Assembly: GCA_022539475.1 (NCBI GenBank)
Contig: VCMS01000120.1
Span: forward strand, 162,916 to 226,915
Source: Gracilaria domingensis
Taxonomy: Eukaryota; Rhodophyta; Florideophyceae; Gracilariales; Gracilariaceae
Length of the DNA stretch: 64,000 nt
Direction: 5' to 3'
A model generated the notes under the pieces. It was not told where the DNA came from, made no database searches, and was given only the letters and a program-made list of their open reading frames with translations. This document shows positions 1 to 9,185 of the stretch, in pieces. The number at the start of each line of letters is the position of its first letter. Position 1 is the stretch's first letter. The position numbers and the translations under genes are program-made.

Positions 1-217
1 CTCAATTGCCTGTGAGGATGATTGGCAATATAACTCTGCTTCATAATTGCCAATGACGGACTTACTGGCCCCTGAATCTATGCAAGCGCCCAAAAAGCGA
101 CTTGGTTGTGCTCGTTGGGAGTTCGCTGCATAATGTGTTTCCCATAGCTGCTGTTGGAGAAGGAGGGTATCTCCGTCGTTGCTATGTCGGGGGTTGCTGA
201 TGTTAATTGTATGTATT
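1..217 (-). CDS. Retroelement pol, N-terminal protease part (truncated by window edge)
   Basis: Reading the minus strand from about 217 down to 1 gives an open frame containing the motif IDSGASKSVIG, the D-S/T-G-A active site of a retroviral-type aspartic protease. It follows the gag gene on the same strand, which is the usual gag then pol order. The frame has no stop from about 217 to the window edge; just upstream there is an in-frame TAA, so the link to gag may use a frameshift, a separate start or a lost frame. Reverse transcriptase and integrase would lie left of the window. The superfamily (Ty1/copia or Ty3/gypsy) cannot be decided from this piece. Confidence 0.6.
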
Positions 218-428
218 TACGATACAGGATTGGTATCGTTGAGATCTATCCCGTTGGTTGTGATATCAGGTGGTTTGTGGTCTGTGTGAACCAAATACAA
301 GGGCGGTGGGTTCCGTTTCGAGTCGCGTTCGGGCGGTTCGTGGTCAAGTGAGCGCTGTTCCCGAGATTTTGGTGCTGTGCTCGCATAACGCCTGGTGCTG
401 GAGACTAGTCGGCGATTCAGGTCTCCGC

Positions 429-2471
429 TTAAAAATGCGGGACGTCGTCATTGTTTACGACATCGTTCGCGTAGTCGTCGGCGAATTCTGCTAAGAACCC
501 GGTATGATGAATATGTCCTTCTTGCGGGATGTCATTATCTTCCTCATCATAGCCTTCGTGGCTCGCGAACTGATCATGAGCGTTATCACTCTCGCAAAGG
601 AGTGTCGCCGCTAATTGGTCGTTGAGCTCGAGGGTATCGTCGTCGTTCGCAATGTCTTCTTGTGCAAGCGCGGCTTGGAGGATGGACATGACGGAGTCAT
701 GGTTTGTTCCGTCGCCTTCTCCGGTTGGGTTGGTATCGTTAGCGGCTGCGAATAGTGTGCCGTAGATACGCTTCCCCCTTTTTCTGAATGGGCAATTGCG
801 TTTCATGTGCCCCGGCTTCTGGCAATAGAAACATTTTCCAGAAGAACGGCGGAAGTTCGAGCGGTTCAACGTATTCCTGTTCTGTGGACCGCGACGGAAG
901 TTGGAACTCCCATTTGGTCTGCCATAGCGTTCGTTCGTATAGTTGACTGAGGCAATAGGCTTCTGTATTCCACCATAGGGGCCTCGATCGTTCCCCAATT
1001 TCATCTGCTTCTGGCAATAGCGCTGAGCGCAGTCTGCGAGAGCGATGTAGAGGTCGTGATAGGTAGGGTAAACTGAATTGGGCCTGTAGAGTTCGATCGC
1101 GCACCATTCCATATTCTCCATGGAGGCAATGAGGAGGTCGCGCTTGTATTCGTCCATCTGCAATCCGTGAGGAATGCTATGGAACTTTGGCTCAATCTCA
1201 TCCGTTAGCGCACAATACGCTTCATTGATGGTTCTGTTACCCTCGAGGTAATCCTTTAGGTGCAGATTCCTGAGGAATGATAAGACCCGTTGTTGTTGAG
1301 CGGTGTTGTGGAATTTGGACGCCATCATTTGCTGGAAGACTGTGTAGTCTGTAGCAACAGCTTTCACATTCTGGTCAAAGAACGTCAGAGCATTGTCTTT
1401 GAGCATGTGCGGAAGTAAGTAGAGCGCTTCGTTGTCGCTCAACATGTACGTTTTCAACACAATTTGCTCGTAGCTGTTGATCGCGGTTTTCCAGGATTCC
1501 TTAACTGGTCCCCCATACTTCTTGCCATCTTTGAAGGCATAGCCCACCTGGGAGGATGCCTTTTGAAAGAGCTCTATACGTTTGATAGAGCTGTGGTCCT
1601 GCTCTCCGTAGGCCAGGTTGGCGAGATTCCTCATATCCTGAGAGACTTCGGTGTAGCTCTTTGTATGCGCAGTATCGATAGATAGACGCTGTCCTTGCGC
1701 AGGCGTGTCGTCAAATCTGATACGTTGCGGTCGCTGAAAGTGATCAGGAGTTTTCTCGGGCAATGTAGCGCGATTGTTTGCTGCATCGCTCTGGCGCGAA
1801 GTTGTCGGGTGCTCTGTTCGCTTCTTCAGGGTCTTGTTAGAGCGCAAGAATTCTTTGAAGCTATCCATCAGCTTCTCCATCTCACCATCGTCCGTGTCAA
1901 CGTCATCGTGAGGCGCTGTCGTAGCAATTTCTCCATTGTCCGGTGGGTCTGGTGTTCCTTCCGTCTCGTCGGCGTAGAGGTGGGGCTGTCGTTGAACTAC
2001 ATGGCTGACGACTGTGTCAAAATTCTTGTTATCGTCATCCTCACCGTCCCATATCAAGTAGGCGACGCGCGCGGTTGGGTGGCGGTACTTATGAGCAGGG
2101 ATGTCGACGTTGAGATATTTGAGTTTGTTGATCAACGCATTAATGCATGTGCGGTTCTGCATTACGGTCGGTGCGCAGAGTAGAAGCGGGTCCAATTTGG
2201 TCCTTAAGCGCTCCAAGAACGTTTCGCCATCACGGTTATCACGAAGCATACGCGAGATAACAGATTTATACTTCTGTTCGTGCGCGCTACGCAATGTGGC
2301 TCGCGGGAGAAAGGCGGATAGGGAGCCTCGATTCGCATTGTTGGGAGAATGCGGAAAGGGTTCGATGCGGTCGCTGGGATCTCCGGGTTGATTCGCGGGG
2401 GTGTGTGGAACGTCGGTGTCCGGTGAGTTGTCCGGGGACAGATTGGACGGGTCGTCGTTTGGAGAATTCAT
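429..2471 (-). CDS. Retroelement Gag with CCHC zinc knuckle
   Basis: An intact 680-codon ORF. The N-terminal third is rich in Pro, Asp and Asn. The centre (roughly residues 300-520) is a hydrophilic helical capsid-like region. Near residue 545 there is a zinc knuckle CFYCQKPGHMKRNC (C-x2-C-x4-H-x4-C), followed by an acidic tail. This is the architecture of an LTR-retrotransposon Gag that coats the RNA genome. The protease of the same element follows downstream on the minus strand at the window edge. No partner LTR is visible because the element leaves the window. It is a different family from the gags at 13559 and 41735. The ATG at 2471 sits at the start of the open frame. Confidence 0.85.
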   Translation of the reverse strand: MNSPNDDPSNLSPDNSPDTDVPHTPANQPGDPSDRIEPFPHSPNNANRGSLSAFLPRATLRSAHEQKYKSVISRMLRDNRDGETFLERLRTKLDPLLLCAPTVMQNRTCINALINKLKYLNVDIPAHKYRHPTARVAYLIWDGEDDDNKNFDTVVSHVVQRQPHLYADETEGTPDPPDNGEIATTAPHDDVDTDDGEMEKLMDSFKEFLRSNKTLKKRTEHPTTSRQSDAANNRATLPEKTPDHFQRPQRIRFDDTPAQGQRLSIDTAHTKSYTEVSQDMRNLANLAYGEQDHSSIKRIELFQKASSQVGYAFKDGKKYGGPVKESWKTAINSYEQIVLKTYMLSDNEALYLLPHMLKDNALTFFDQNVKAVATDYTVFQQMMASKFHNTAQQQRVLSFLRNLHLKDYLEGNRTINEAYCALTDEIEPKFHSIPHGLQMDEYKRDLLIASMENMEWCAIELYRPNSVYPTYHDLYIALADCAQRYCQKQMKLGNDRGPYGGIQKPIASVNYTNERYGRPNGSSNFRRGPQNRNTLNRSNFRRSSGKCFYCQKPGHMKRNCPFRKRGKRIYGTLFAAANDTNPTGEGDGTNHDSVMSILQAALAQEDIANDDDTLELNDQLAATLLCESDNAHDQFASHEGYDEEDNDIPQEGHIHHTGFLAEFADDYANDVVNNDDVPHF

Positions 2472-3173
2472 AATGAATAATTGCTACTTCCAAAAGAGGA
2501 TCATTCGAATGATGGTCTCCTAGTGGAATGCTGGCTGCTAGCTCGCAGAGAGGTAAGACGCGTGGAAGCGGGGTGAATATGTCAGGTATGTCAGGAATGC
2601 TGGGAGAGCCCCATTTACTGTGAGTGGCGCTAGTCGCCTGTTAAGTAGGGAGCGGAAGCCGAATGCTTCAGGGGAGGTGCCGAATCCCGATATGCATCGG
2701 AGGCAATCGGTCGGATATGACAGTCGGATTGCCAGCTGTAGGGCTGATCATCATCAGGTGACCCCTGGTCAGCAGCCATTTGCACCTACGTGTAGCTACT
2801 AGCTACCATAACATGCTCTGAGATATTACAAGTGTATAACTGTACACGTCTTGTCGTTTTCCTTCCAAGGCATCGTTGACCTTGCGACGTTTGGAAAGTT
2901 CACGTAGCCAAACCAACATCTTCCCGACCCTGCCCCAGCTCTGCTCGTCATGTGGTTCCGTCGTTTCTTATTGCTTCACATCGCCTCATATTGCCTCTTC
3001 CCGTGTCACACGACGTCGCCCCACTTTACCTTGCCTTGATTTGGCTCTTTTGGTTTTGATTTCCCTTTTTATTGCCCACGAAAACCTACGGTACATCCAC
3101 ACACTGCTTTTGAGTCGCGCGTGTTCGTGGACTTGGGTTTGCTTTTGCTCTCTGCTCGTCTTCTTACGAGTTC
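2472..3173. other. Non-coding stretch between retroelement gag and small gene
   Basis: It should hold the leader and 5' LTR of the gag-bearing element at 429-2471 (5' is to the right), but no second LTR copy is in the window to define its ends. The right part, about 2840-3170, is pyrimidine-rich and lies directly upstream of the ORF at 3174, so it may serve as its promoter and 5' UTR. No tRNA-like or structured element was recognised. Confidence 0.3.
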
Positions 3174-3729
3174 ATGGCGGCCAAGATCGTTGCAGAATTC
3201 CAGGAAACTCTCTCAAAAACAGATTTTGATACGCTCACGTCCTTCATTGTATTATACAACTCGTTTGAGCCAGAAGAAGCTGGTCAAACAGTAATTGCCT
3301 TGAAGTATTTTGTAGAGAATCTTGAGGCGCGATACAACAAAAAGTTTGTCGACTATTTCGAGATTCTGTCTCTTATGACGGAGGAAGTGGAACAGCTGCT
3401 GCTCGACAATGAATCAAGGCCAAGGTGAAAGCCAGAATGAAATTCACAGTACAGCTCCAAGTTTAAATCAGAGTGAAAGGTCTCCCGAGTCGGAACGAAG
3501 AAGAAATAAGGGTAAACTATGGCGAGATGCCGAAGATAACCCGTCATGGAGAATGCTAGACGTATCAGCTAGAATGACACACAAAAATGAACTGGCAAAA
3601 GCTGGTCAACTTGTTGATCTCAATCATATGAAGGCGGCTATAGAAAAGGAGGACGCACGACACAAGCAGTATGCAGAGGGGAAGCAATCTACATCTCCAA
3701 TCAAGATGGTTGACAAACGTCCAGAGTAA
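3174..3729 (+). CDS. Small host-type gene, two overlapping frames, unknown function
   Basis: Two ORFs overlap by 20 bases. The first (3174-3428, 84 aa) starts MAAKIVAEFQETLSK and is a short, mostly helical, acidic protein. The second (3409-3729, 106 aa) is charged, with an Arg/Lys-rich middle and a lysine-rich tail. Each looks coding and both are plus strand, so they may be one protein joined by a frameshift or a small unrecognised intron, or two real proteins. I do not recognise either. They are flanked by transposable elements and carry no zinc knuckle or polymerase motif, so a host origin is more likely than a retroelement one. Confidence 0.4.
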
Positions 3730-4525
3730 GCTGTGTTGTTCTTGTATGCATGTAGTAGAATGGTACTTTCGTATTTATGCTTTCTCTATTTCATACTTTG
3801 CATTCTTATTCCCAGACATCTGGGAAACCTTCGTGTAATGAGGAGACAGGTCGTTTGCAAGATGTAACTTGAGGACTCATCAGTCCAAAGAAATGTCCAA
3901 TGGACAAGGCCTCTTCGTTGAACTGACTCTCAGGTACGACTCTATAACGCGGACGTTGATAGTCCTTGTAATAGTTAATTAAAGATGCGATTCTCAGTAC
4001 GAGATTCCTCTCAGTTCCGGACGCCAGTATGCCTAACAACGGCCTCATGGTCAATAAAAATCAGGTGCTTCCTTTTTCACAGCTTGTTGATGAGCCATAC
4101 ACATAGAAGGCTTGTCGAAGTGATCCGGAACTTCTGCATCAATGAAGGACAAATAACCTACTTAGACGTTTGACAGTGTTGAACCACGATGACAGTTTCT
4201 TGAGCAAGCATTAGTTTGGAGTATTTGGACAATACAGATATGCTTCTGTGGATGACTTCGAGCTCCTCGAGCGGCCGGGGGGGCACGTGCAACAACTCGA
4301 GCACCTTATCGTTCCTTGAAAAATGAACCGCACTGGATGGCCACATTAGTTTGGCAAGCGGGCTGATAGTGGTTTGACCTCATCTACACTCTGTTCATGG
4401 CAGTTCCAAGGTCGGAACAACGCGCGGCGTGTGCAAGCGAGCATAAGATTTGAATGCCGGTCGGTTTGCATTGCGTTTCGCAGTCACGTCGAAGATTGAT
4501 CTCTCTGTGCGCCTTTTCACGGCCA
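3730..4525. other. Intergenic region, nothing recognised
   Basis: It lies between the convergent ends of the small plus-strand gene and the minus-strand L1-domain gene. It contains only short ORFs without family resemblance and probably includes the 3' UTRs of both genes. Confidence 0.3.
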
Positions 4526-4955
4526 TTACTTTGCATCAACTTTTGCTTTCTTCACAGTTTGCACATCGTTGTCTGTCATACTCTTCCCAGCCACAACATT
4601 TTCTCCAGGTAGCGACAGATAAATCTGCACAGCGAGAGAGCGACAAGTCTTCAAACTAAGAGATTGAATGCTTTTCCATCCATCTTCACAACGTCGAGCA
4701 ATACCATCAACAGCCATCATAACACTTTCCACAAGTTGCTCTTGACAAAAGTCAAGCCGACCCACCTTCACACTGGTACAAGTGCCCTGTCTCGGACTAA
4801 ACGGCGTACTCTTTAAAATTCTTTGAATTGAAACAACCACATCTTTCCTCATATCCACTGCGAGTGGCATTAGCTTGGCTCGGAGGAAAGCATTGCCAAC
4901 AGGTTCGGCATCATTGGGACAACTCCGTTATCCACCAAAAACACATCGTACATTG
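4526..4955 (-). pseudogene. Ribosomal L1-domain protein (RSL1D1/UTP30-like), 3' part
   Basis: Minus-strand frames here carry the C-terminal half of a ribosomal-L1-fold ribosome-biogenesis protein. YDVFLVDN is followed by MMPNLL, then FLRAKLMPLAV, then WKSIQSLSLKTCRSLAV, in the order seen in RSL1D1/Cic1/Utp30 proteins, which act in nucleolar pre-rRNA processing. Between PNLL and FLRAKL the frame changes, as if one G were lost in a TTGGC run. The gene is cut at 4955 by the copia element. The next upstream codons continue beyond its 3' LTR at 20303, reading REFSTM into YDVFL across the restored target site. Exons 1-2 are at 21351-21810. With the frameshift and two or more insertions it is almost certainly dead. 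Confidence 0.75.
4951..4955. repeat. Target-site duplication CATTG of the copia element (left copy)
   Basis: CATTG at 4951-4955 is repeated exactly at 20298-20302, right after the 3' LTR. The 5 bp length is standard for Ty1/copia integrases. Removing one copy plus the element restores the L1-gene reading frame across the site. Confidence 0.9.
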
Positions 4956-5049
4956 TGTCAATCAGCCTTACAGTAGCTGCCACACTAGATAAGAGCGAGA
5001 TGAGCGAGCTCGCGACAGTAAAGTGGAGGCAGCGCTCTCCCTTCTCACA
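4956..5049 (+). repeat. 5' LTR of copia element (94 bp, internally deleted)
   Basis: It starts TGTCAATCAGCC and ends CTCACA. It matches the 3' LTR at 20162-20297 except for a few substitutions and the lack of 42 bp. That deletion lies between two CAATCAGCC direct repeats, one copy of which remains, so it looks like a slippage or recombination deletion. An LTR this short must hold a compact promoter. Confidence 0.85.
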
Positions 5050-5060
5050 GGTTATGGGCC
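5050..5060 (+). promoter_or_regulatory. Primer binding site matching the anticodon region of initiator tRNA-Met
   Basis: GGTTATGGGCC directly follows the 5' LTR. Its complement, GGCCCATAACC, is the conserved anticodon-loop sequence of eukaryotic initiator tRNA-Met and includes the CAT anticodon. Drosophila copia is known to prime from a half-tRNA cleaved in this loop, so the same mechanism is inferred here. Confidence 0.75.
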
Positions 5061-5115
5061 ACACGCAACGAAACAAAACATAATCACCCACCCCCACAAC
5101 ACATCGTCCACCAAC

Positions 5116-6099
5116 ATGGAGGCCTACAACCGACTCGCCCGTCGCATTCGACGGGAAGAAACAAAGGAATTCAAGCAACTCACAGCAGAACTTTACGCCA
5201 ACGCAGTCACGACAGCCGAAGACCACCACACCCCTCGAGACACTACTCAACACAGCATGCAGAACAATCATACCACACCCGTCCATCCCTCACTCCCCCG
5301 ACTCAACACTCAAAACTACACATATTGGGACTTTTCCATGCGCAACTATGCAAAAAAGCTCCAAGCCACAGCACATCTCACCTCCAACCCGCCAGCACCA
5401 ATAGATCCAGCCGAACTACCCCAGTTCGAAGACAAACAAGCCACCCTAAACGACGCCATATTATGTACAGTCCCGCCCTCCATAATAGGGCAAATCTTCA
5501 ACGCGGATGATGATCCAACCCCATTTGAACTCTACCAAAGAGTTTTAGCGCAAGTCAATCGTCACACAAAAGAAGACAACAAATTCCTGAAGACAGAAGC
5601 GGAGAGTATCACGTTCGATGAAGACACCAAAATCGATGACTATGTGAAAGCACATCGTAACGTCAGAGAACGTATGCTCGCATCCAAATATCCGGATATC
5701 AACGACGAAGAAACCACCGTAGACTTTCTCATCGAAGGACTGCAGACCAACCCCAACTTCACGAACATCATATTCCAGTTCCTATCAAACAAACCCACCA
5801 CCATCGACGAATTCACTCGCCGTTTAAAGGAAATGCACAAGTTTGCCAAACGTATGAACCGCATAGCAGTCTACACGCAACAGCCACACCGATTCACCGG
5901 GAACTACGGGGTACCCGGACCCTCCCGCAGTACATACAATCAACCCTCTCGCAACAGAACCCCATTTCGAGGCAAACCTTGCCAGCACCACACGGAAAAA
6001 GGCATACGTCCACAACACACAGACGCGCAATGTCGCGATCCGAACCACCCGAAAAACCGTCAGCCACAAGCCCACATGGCGCAATGGAACTATCCCTAC
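5116..6099 (+). CDS. Copia Gag (5' part of gag-pol), cut by gypsy element A
   Basis: The first ATG in the frame after the PBS is at 5116 (MEAYNRLARR). The protein is about 328 residues up to the insertion point. A UBN2/Retrotran_gag-like helical domain spans roughly residues 60-260, including YQRVLAQVNRHTKEDN. A zinc-binding motif of the form C-x2-H-x9-H-x4-C, running from CQHH to AQC, lies near residues 288-305 and replaces the usual CCHC knuckle. The frame is interrupted at 6099 by the LTR of element A and resumes at 16852. At the restored junction the frame is off by one, because of a 13-base poly-C tract at 16866-16878. Confidence 0.85.
6095..6099. repeat. Target-site duplication CCTAC of gypsy element A (left copy)
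   Basis: CCTAC precedes the left LTR and is repeated exactly at 16847-16851 after the right LTR. This is a 5 bp duplication within copia gag-pol coding sequence, typical of Ty3/gypsy integration. Confidence 0.95.
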
Positions 6100-7073
6100 T
6101 GTGGGGCAAACTCGGAAGAGTGAAACCCACCAGACTGTCCGAAGGTCCGCTCTCGTGAGAGAGGGCAGACCAGTGACAGAGCCCTCTGTACCACCGTAAC
6201 TCGGTTGTAAGGCCGAAGTGGCAACTGGCTATACCTACAGAGGTGATAGGCCACGTGGTGAGGAAACGATGAGAAACTCCTGAGATGGGGTGGTATCGGC
6301 AACGATGAAACACGACCAACGACAGGTGTAGTCCCGAGAGGGAAAGCAACAGAAAACAACAACCAAACAACACCCACACGCGACGGGTAGGGCCTCCTCG
6401 GCACTGTGCCCGGAGCGGGGCGAGATCCTCCAACGGTAATGCACGGGTTTCCGTAAACACGGCAAAACTCTATACAGAGTCGGATCACTTCGTAATCTAG
6501 TCCTATACCTCCTCGGTACGACCCTCAGGTCCCGACATCAACGACAGATGTTCCTCAAAGGTACCGAGAGGGTAGGACCACCGTAACCAGACGTGGCTAT
6601 ACTCGCGAGAGTGATAACCCACGTAGGCGGCTGGCGCCAGAGCCTCACTCGTGTAGAGTCCACTCAGGAGAGCGCTACTCGACAAAGAGTTCACTTAGAA
6701 GTGCTCGGGTTGACTTTACAAAGGTGCTCGCGACGACGAGGTCGAGCTCACCTAAGTAGGTCTAAACTAACTATGTACACGTGGTGCACACCCGCGGGGG
6801 TCCGTACACGTGGCTAGCCCAGTGTCAGGCACCTCAGGTGCACTACCTATTGTCCCGTAATATGCACACACACGGTGGTGTAGTACACGCGTCCACCTAG
6901 CGGTATTGGCCAGCAATGGCAACCCTGATTACAGGTAACTGTGGGAAAGCCATTCCAAAAGTAACCGCCAAAATTGGGTCCAACTCATAACTCTTCGAGT
7001 GCATCCTCGTATCACTCCCCTGAGTATATGAGACGCATCATCCTGATAACCACGCAAAATGCGTTGCTCTACA
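6100..7073 (-). repeat. 3' LTR of gypsy element A
   Basis: The plus strand starts TGTGGGGCAAAC and ends GCTCTACA. It repeats at 15873-16846 with a constant offset of 9773. The only difference I noticed is G versus T near 6479/16252. The many ORFs on both strands inside it are identical in both LTR copies and are not supported as genes. Confidence 0.95.
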
Positions 7074-7090
7074 TCTCCCCCTCCTTAGAG
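7074..7090 (-). promoter_or_regulatory. Polypurine tract of element A
   Basis: Directly inside the 3' LTR the plus strand is TCTCCCCCTCCTTAGAG, which on the minus (coding) strand is a purine run. This is the expected primer for plus-strand DNA synthesis. Similar pyrimidine-rich runs follow the LTR ends at 30890 and 33861. Confidence 0.7.
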
Positions 7091-7152
7091 CCGAGAACGA
7101 CTTCGAGGCTGAAGTTTTGTGCGAAACGCAAGTACGTAAATACGTCACAATC

Positions 7153-9006
7153 ATGAGCGGTACCAACTCCTCGGTTTCTATACCTCGCAAGCGCGATACA
7201 CACTCAAGCGAACAGAGTATTCAAGTATCCGAACTCGATCACAGTACATCATCTGTCATTCCGATGAACCCGAATCAGTTTCCTCATCACCCGACGGGTC
7301 AGGCGAGCGCGTCGAACTACCCTCAGCCGGGTTCTGCGACGGCTCCACTGCCTCAGTCTCAACCGATGGTCCCGGTGAACGTTCCGTTATGGAATTCAGC
7401 GCAAGCGATGCCGCTGATGGCGAACCAAGCTGGTTGGATATCGAAGGAATCTCTCGCAGTACGCGATCCACTCCGTGATGGGTTTGCGTTCAGCCGTGCA
7501 CCGTGGTTTCATCCAGTAGCTGTTAACGATGACACTCTGCTGGAGTCGTATGCCGAAAACGGCTTCCTACCTGGCGGTCTGCCGTTAGCGGTAGTGCAAT
7601 CCCCAGAATGGAAAGTTCGTATAGCGATCGACCCGATGCTCCTCCGGTACGATACCCGCGAGGGTGAGAATCTGAACACCGCGCGCGCGGAACACGCGAA
7701 GTTGGCGTACAAGAGACTCAGTCGAGTGCACCTCGAGCACCTGGTTCCACCGTCATATGGGTTCGATACTCCGTTCTACCGTACTTTCGGTGAAGTCCGA
7801 TATGGAGACAACTTGGCGACGTTCGACCATGCGCGGTACGCTGGCGATGGCCCGACCACATCGAGGTTGATGTTGTGCTGGAATCGGCCCATACTCCGAG
7901 CGGAGTTCCGTTATCTTCGCAAGAACGCTTCCCAGGGTGGGTTCGTCAACCGCATTCGGTTTGAGCGGAAAGCTCGTTCCCGTCATGGGTATCTGATTCC
8001 GTACCCGAATATCGAGACCGAGAGGTACAGACCGCAGGCCTTTGTTGGACGGTTCCCTCCTCTACCAGATTGGTGGCGTGATGTGGAGGTACCCAAAGGG
8101 TGTTTTGCAGAACTGCCTCCGTGCTTGAGTTACATCGGCTCCCGATTGATCAGCGATCCGCGTTCAGGATGGTGGGGTCTGGTAGCCGGCGAGTGGGCGG
8201 CACGCGTAGCAGCGTTTCTCCTCTGGGAGGCTTACGACAACTACCGTGTTTGGTATATTCCGCCGATGCTTCGCAACATTATCCGCTCGCTGGATTTGCA
8301 CACTCCCTTGGGGTCCGAAGAGAACGTGGATGAGATCCATTACATCTTGGATGTTATCGATGGAGTCGATTGGGAAACGGTGCCCCGTTCGCAGCGTGGG
8401 AAAGGTCCTCGTCGTCACTACGACCGCTCACCCGGTAGGAGACATCCCACCGCAGGAGATTTCGTGTATTACGACCCATGGGAGGGTACGATGACGACTA
8501 GCGCATATGCCGAGTGGGCAGCGAACCAGCCACGGTCGATTCCAGACAGTCACCCCGTTGGGTTCATGTTCAGTGACAACTGGGTCGCCCCAGTAGATCT
8601 GGGTGATCCGAACATGGATACCGGTGGAGAGGCGGCGGGAGCACTCGTCGAGATGGACCAGGAGTTGGTGAACGACCTACCGGCGGCGAATCAGGTGTTG
8701 CACGCCAGCGGCGGGGTACCCCAGGCTCCTGTGGGTTGGAATGTTCCGACTCAAGCGAGTGTTCCGGTGGTGGGTCCGGTCCCTGTAGCGGCTACCGTTC
8801 CTTCGGTCCTTCCGGCCCCGACAGCTCCGGTCGCTCCGGGAGATTCTCCGGCGAACATCGCGATGTTGCGCGCCAGTCTCCAGAACGCTGGAATTATCGT
8901 GCCCGATCATCTCACCACTATGGCAGGGATACTGGCTTACGCCGTTCCGCACCCTTCGCAGGGTCCCTCCGGTAGCGGCGGTGCCGGTCCTTTATCGGGG
9001 GTGTAA
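7153..9006 (+). CDS. Conserved antisense ORF protein of element A (unknown function)
   Basis: A 617-codon intact ORF on the strand opposite to gag-pol, between the 3' end of pol and the 3' LTR. ATG at 7153 is chosen because the protein then starts MSGTN, matching MSGAN of the homologue in element B (34020-35735). The first ~110 residues are Ser/Pro/Gln-rich. A globular core spans roughly residues 110-440, and a Pro/Val/Ala-rich low-complexity tail follows. Shared core motifs with B are PGGLP, YRTFGEV-x-YGD, RPILRA, IRFERK, LPPCL-x-YIGS and RVAAFLL-x-EAYD. There is no nuclease, polymerase, zinc-finger or membrane motif that I recognise. Transcription would have to start from the antisense side of the 3' LTR. 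Conservation in a second diverged family argues for a real protein. Confidence 0.85.
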   Translation: MSGTNSSVSIPRKRDTHSSEQSIQVSELDHSTSSVIPMNPNQFPHHPTGQASASNYPQPGSATAPLPQSQPMVPVNVPLWNSAQAMPLMANQAGWISKESLAVRDPLRDGFAFSRAPWFHPVAVNDDTLLESYAENGFLPGGLPLAVVQSPEWKVRIAIDPMLLRYDTREGENLNTARAEHAKLAYKRLSRVHLEHLVPPSYGFDTPFYRTFGEVRYGDNLATFDHARYAGDGPTTSRLMLCWNRPILRAEFRYLRKNASQGGFVNRIRFERKARSRHGYLIPYPNIETERYRPQAFVGRFPPLPDWWRDVEVPKGCFAELPPCLSYIGSRLISDPRSGWWGLVAGEWAARVAAFLLWEAYDNYRVWYIPPMLRNIIRSLDLHTPLGSEENVDEIHYILDVIDGVDWETVPRSQRGKGPRRHYDRSPGRRHPTAGDFVYYDPWEGTMTTSAYAEWAANQPRSIPDSHPVGFMFSDNWVAPVDLGDPNMDTGGEAAGALVEMDQELVNDLPAANQVLHASGGVPQAPVGWNVPTQASVPVVGPVPVAATVPSVLPAPTAPVAPGDSPANIAMLRASLQNAGIIVPDHLTTMAGILAYAVPHPSQGPSGSGGAGPLSGV

Positions 9007-9185
9007 GATGACCAGCAGGGCTGGAGGACTTGGTCCTTAGTATAAGATAGAAACAGTAAAACCATCTAGTGGTAACTTTCGCTTCACCTCTTTTGCCTGT
9101 TCTCCACGAACTTGATCGATCTTCGATTACTTCTTCACTCACACTGTGTTCAAGTGTACTTCACTTCTTTGGTGCTTCTTCTACT
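9007..9185. other. Spacer between the convergent ends of antisense ORF and pol
   Basis: About 180 bp, TA- and TC-rich, where the convergent aORF and pol transcripts end. Any poly(A) signals for the two genes would have to lie here or overlap. Confidence 0.3.

Noticed and set aside
5894-6488. Long minus-strand ORFs in the LTR (also at 15772-16261)
   Set aside because: They occur identically in both LTR copies of element A, overlap each other in different frames and have no family motif. LTR shadows.
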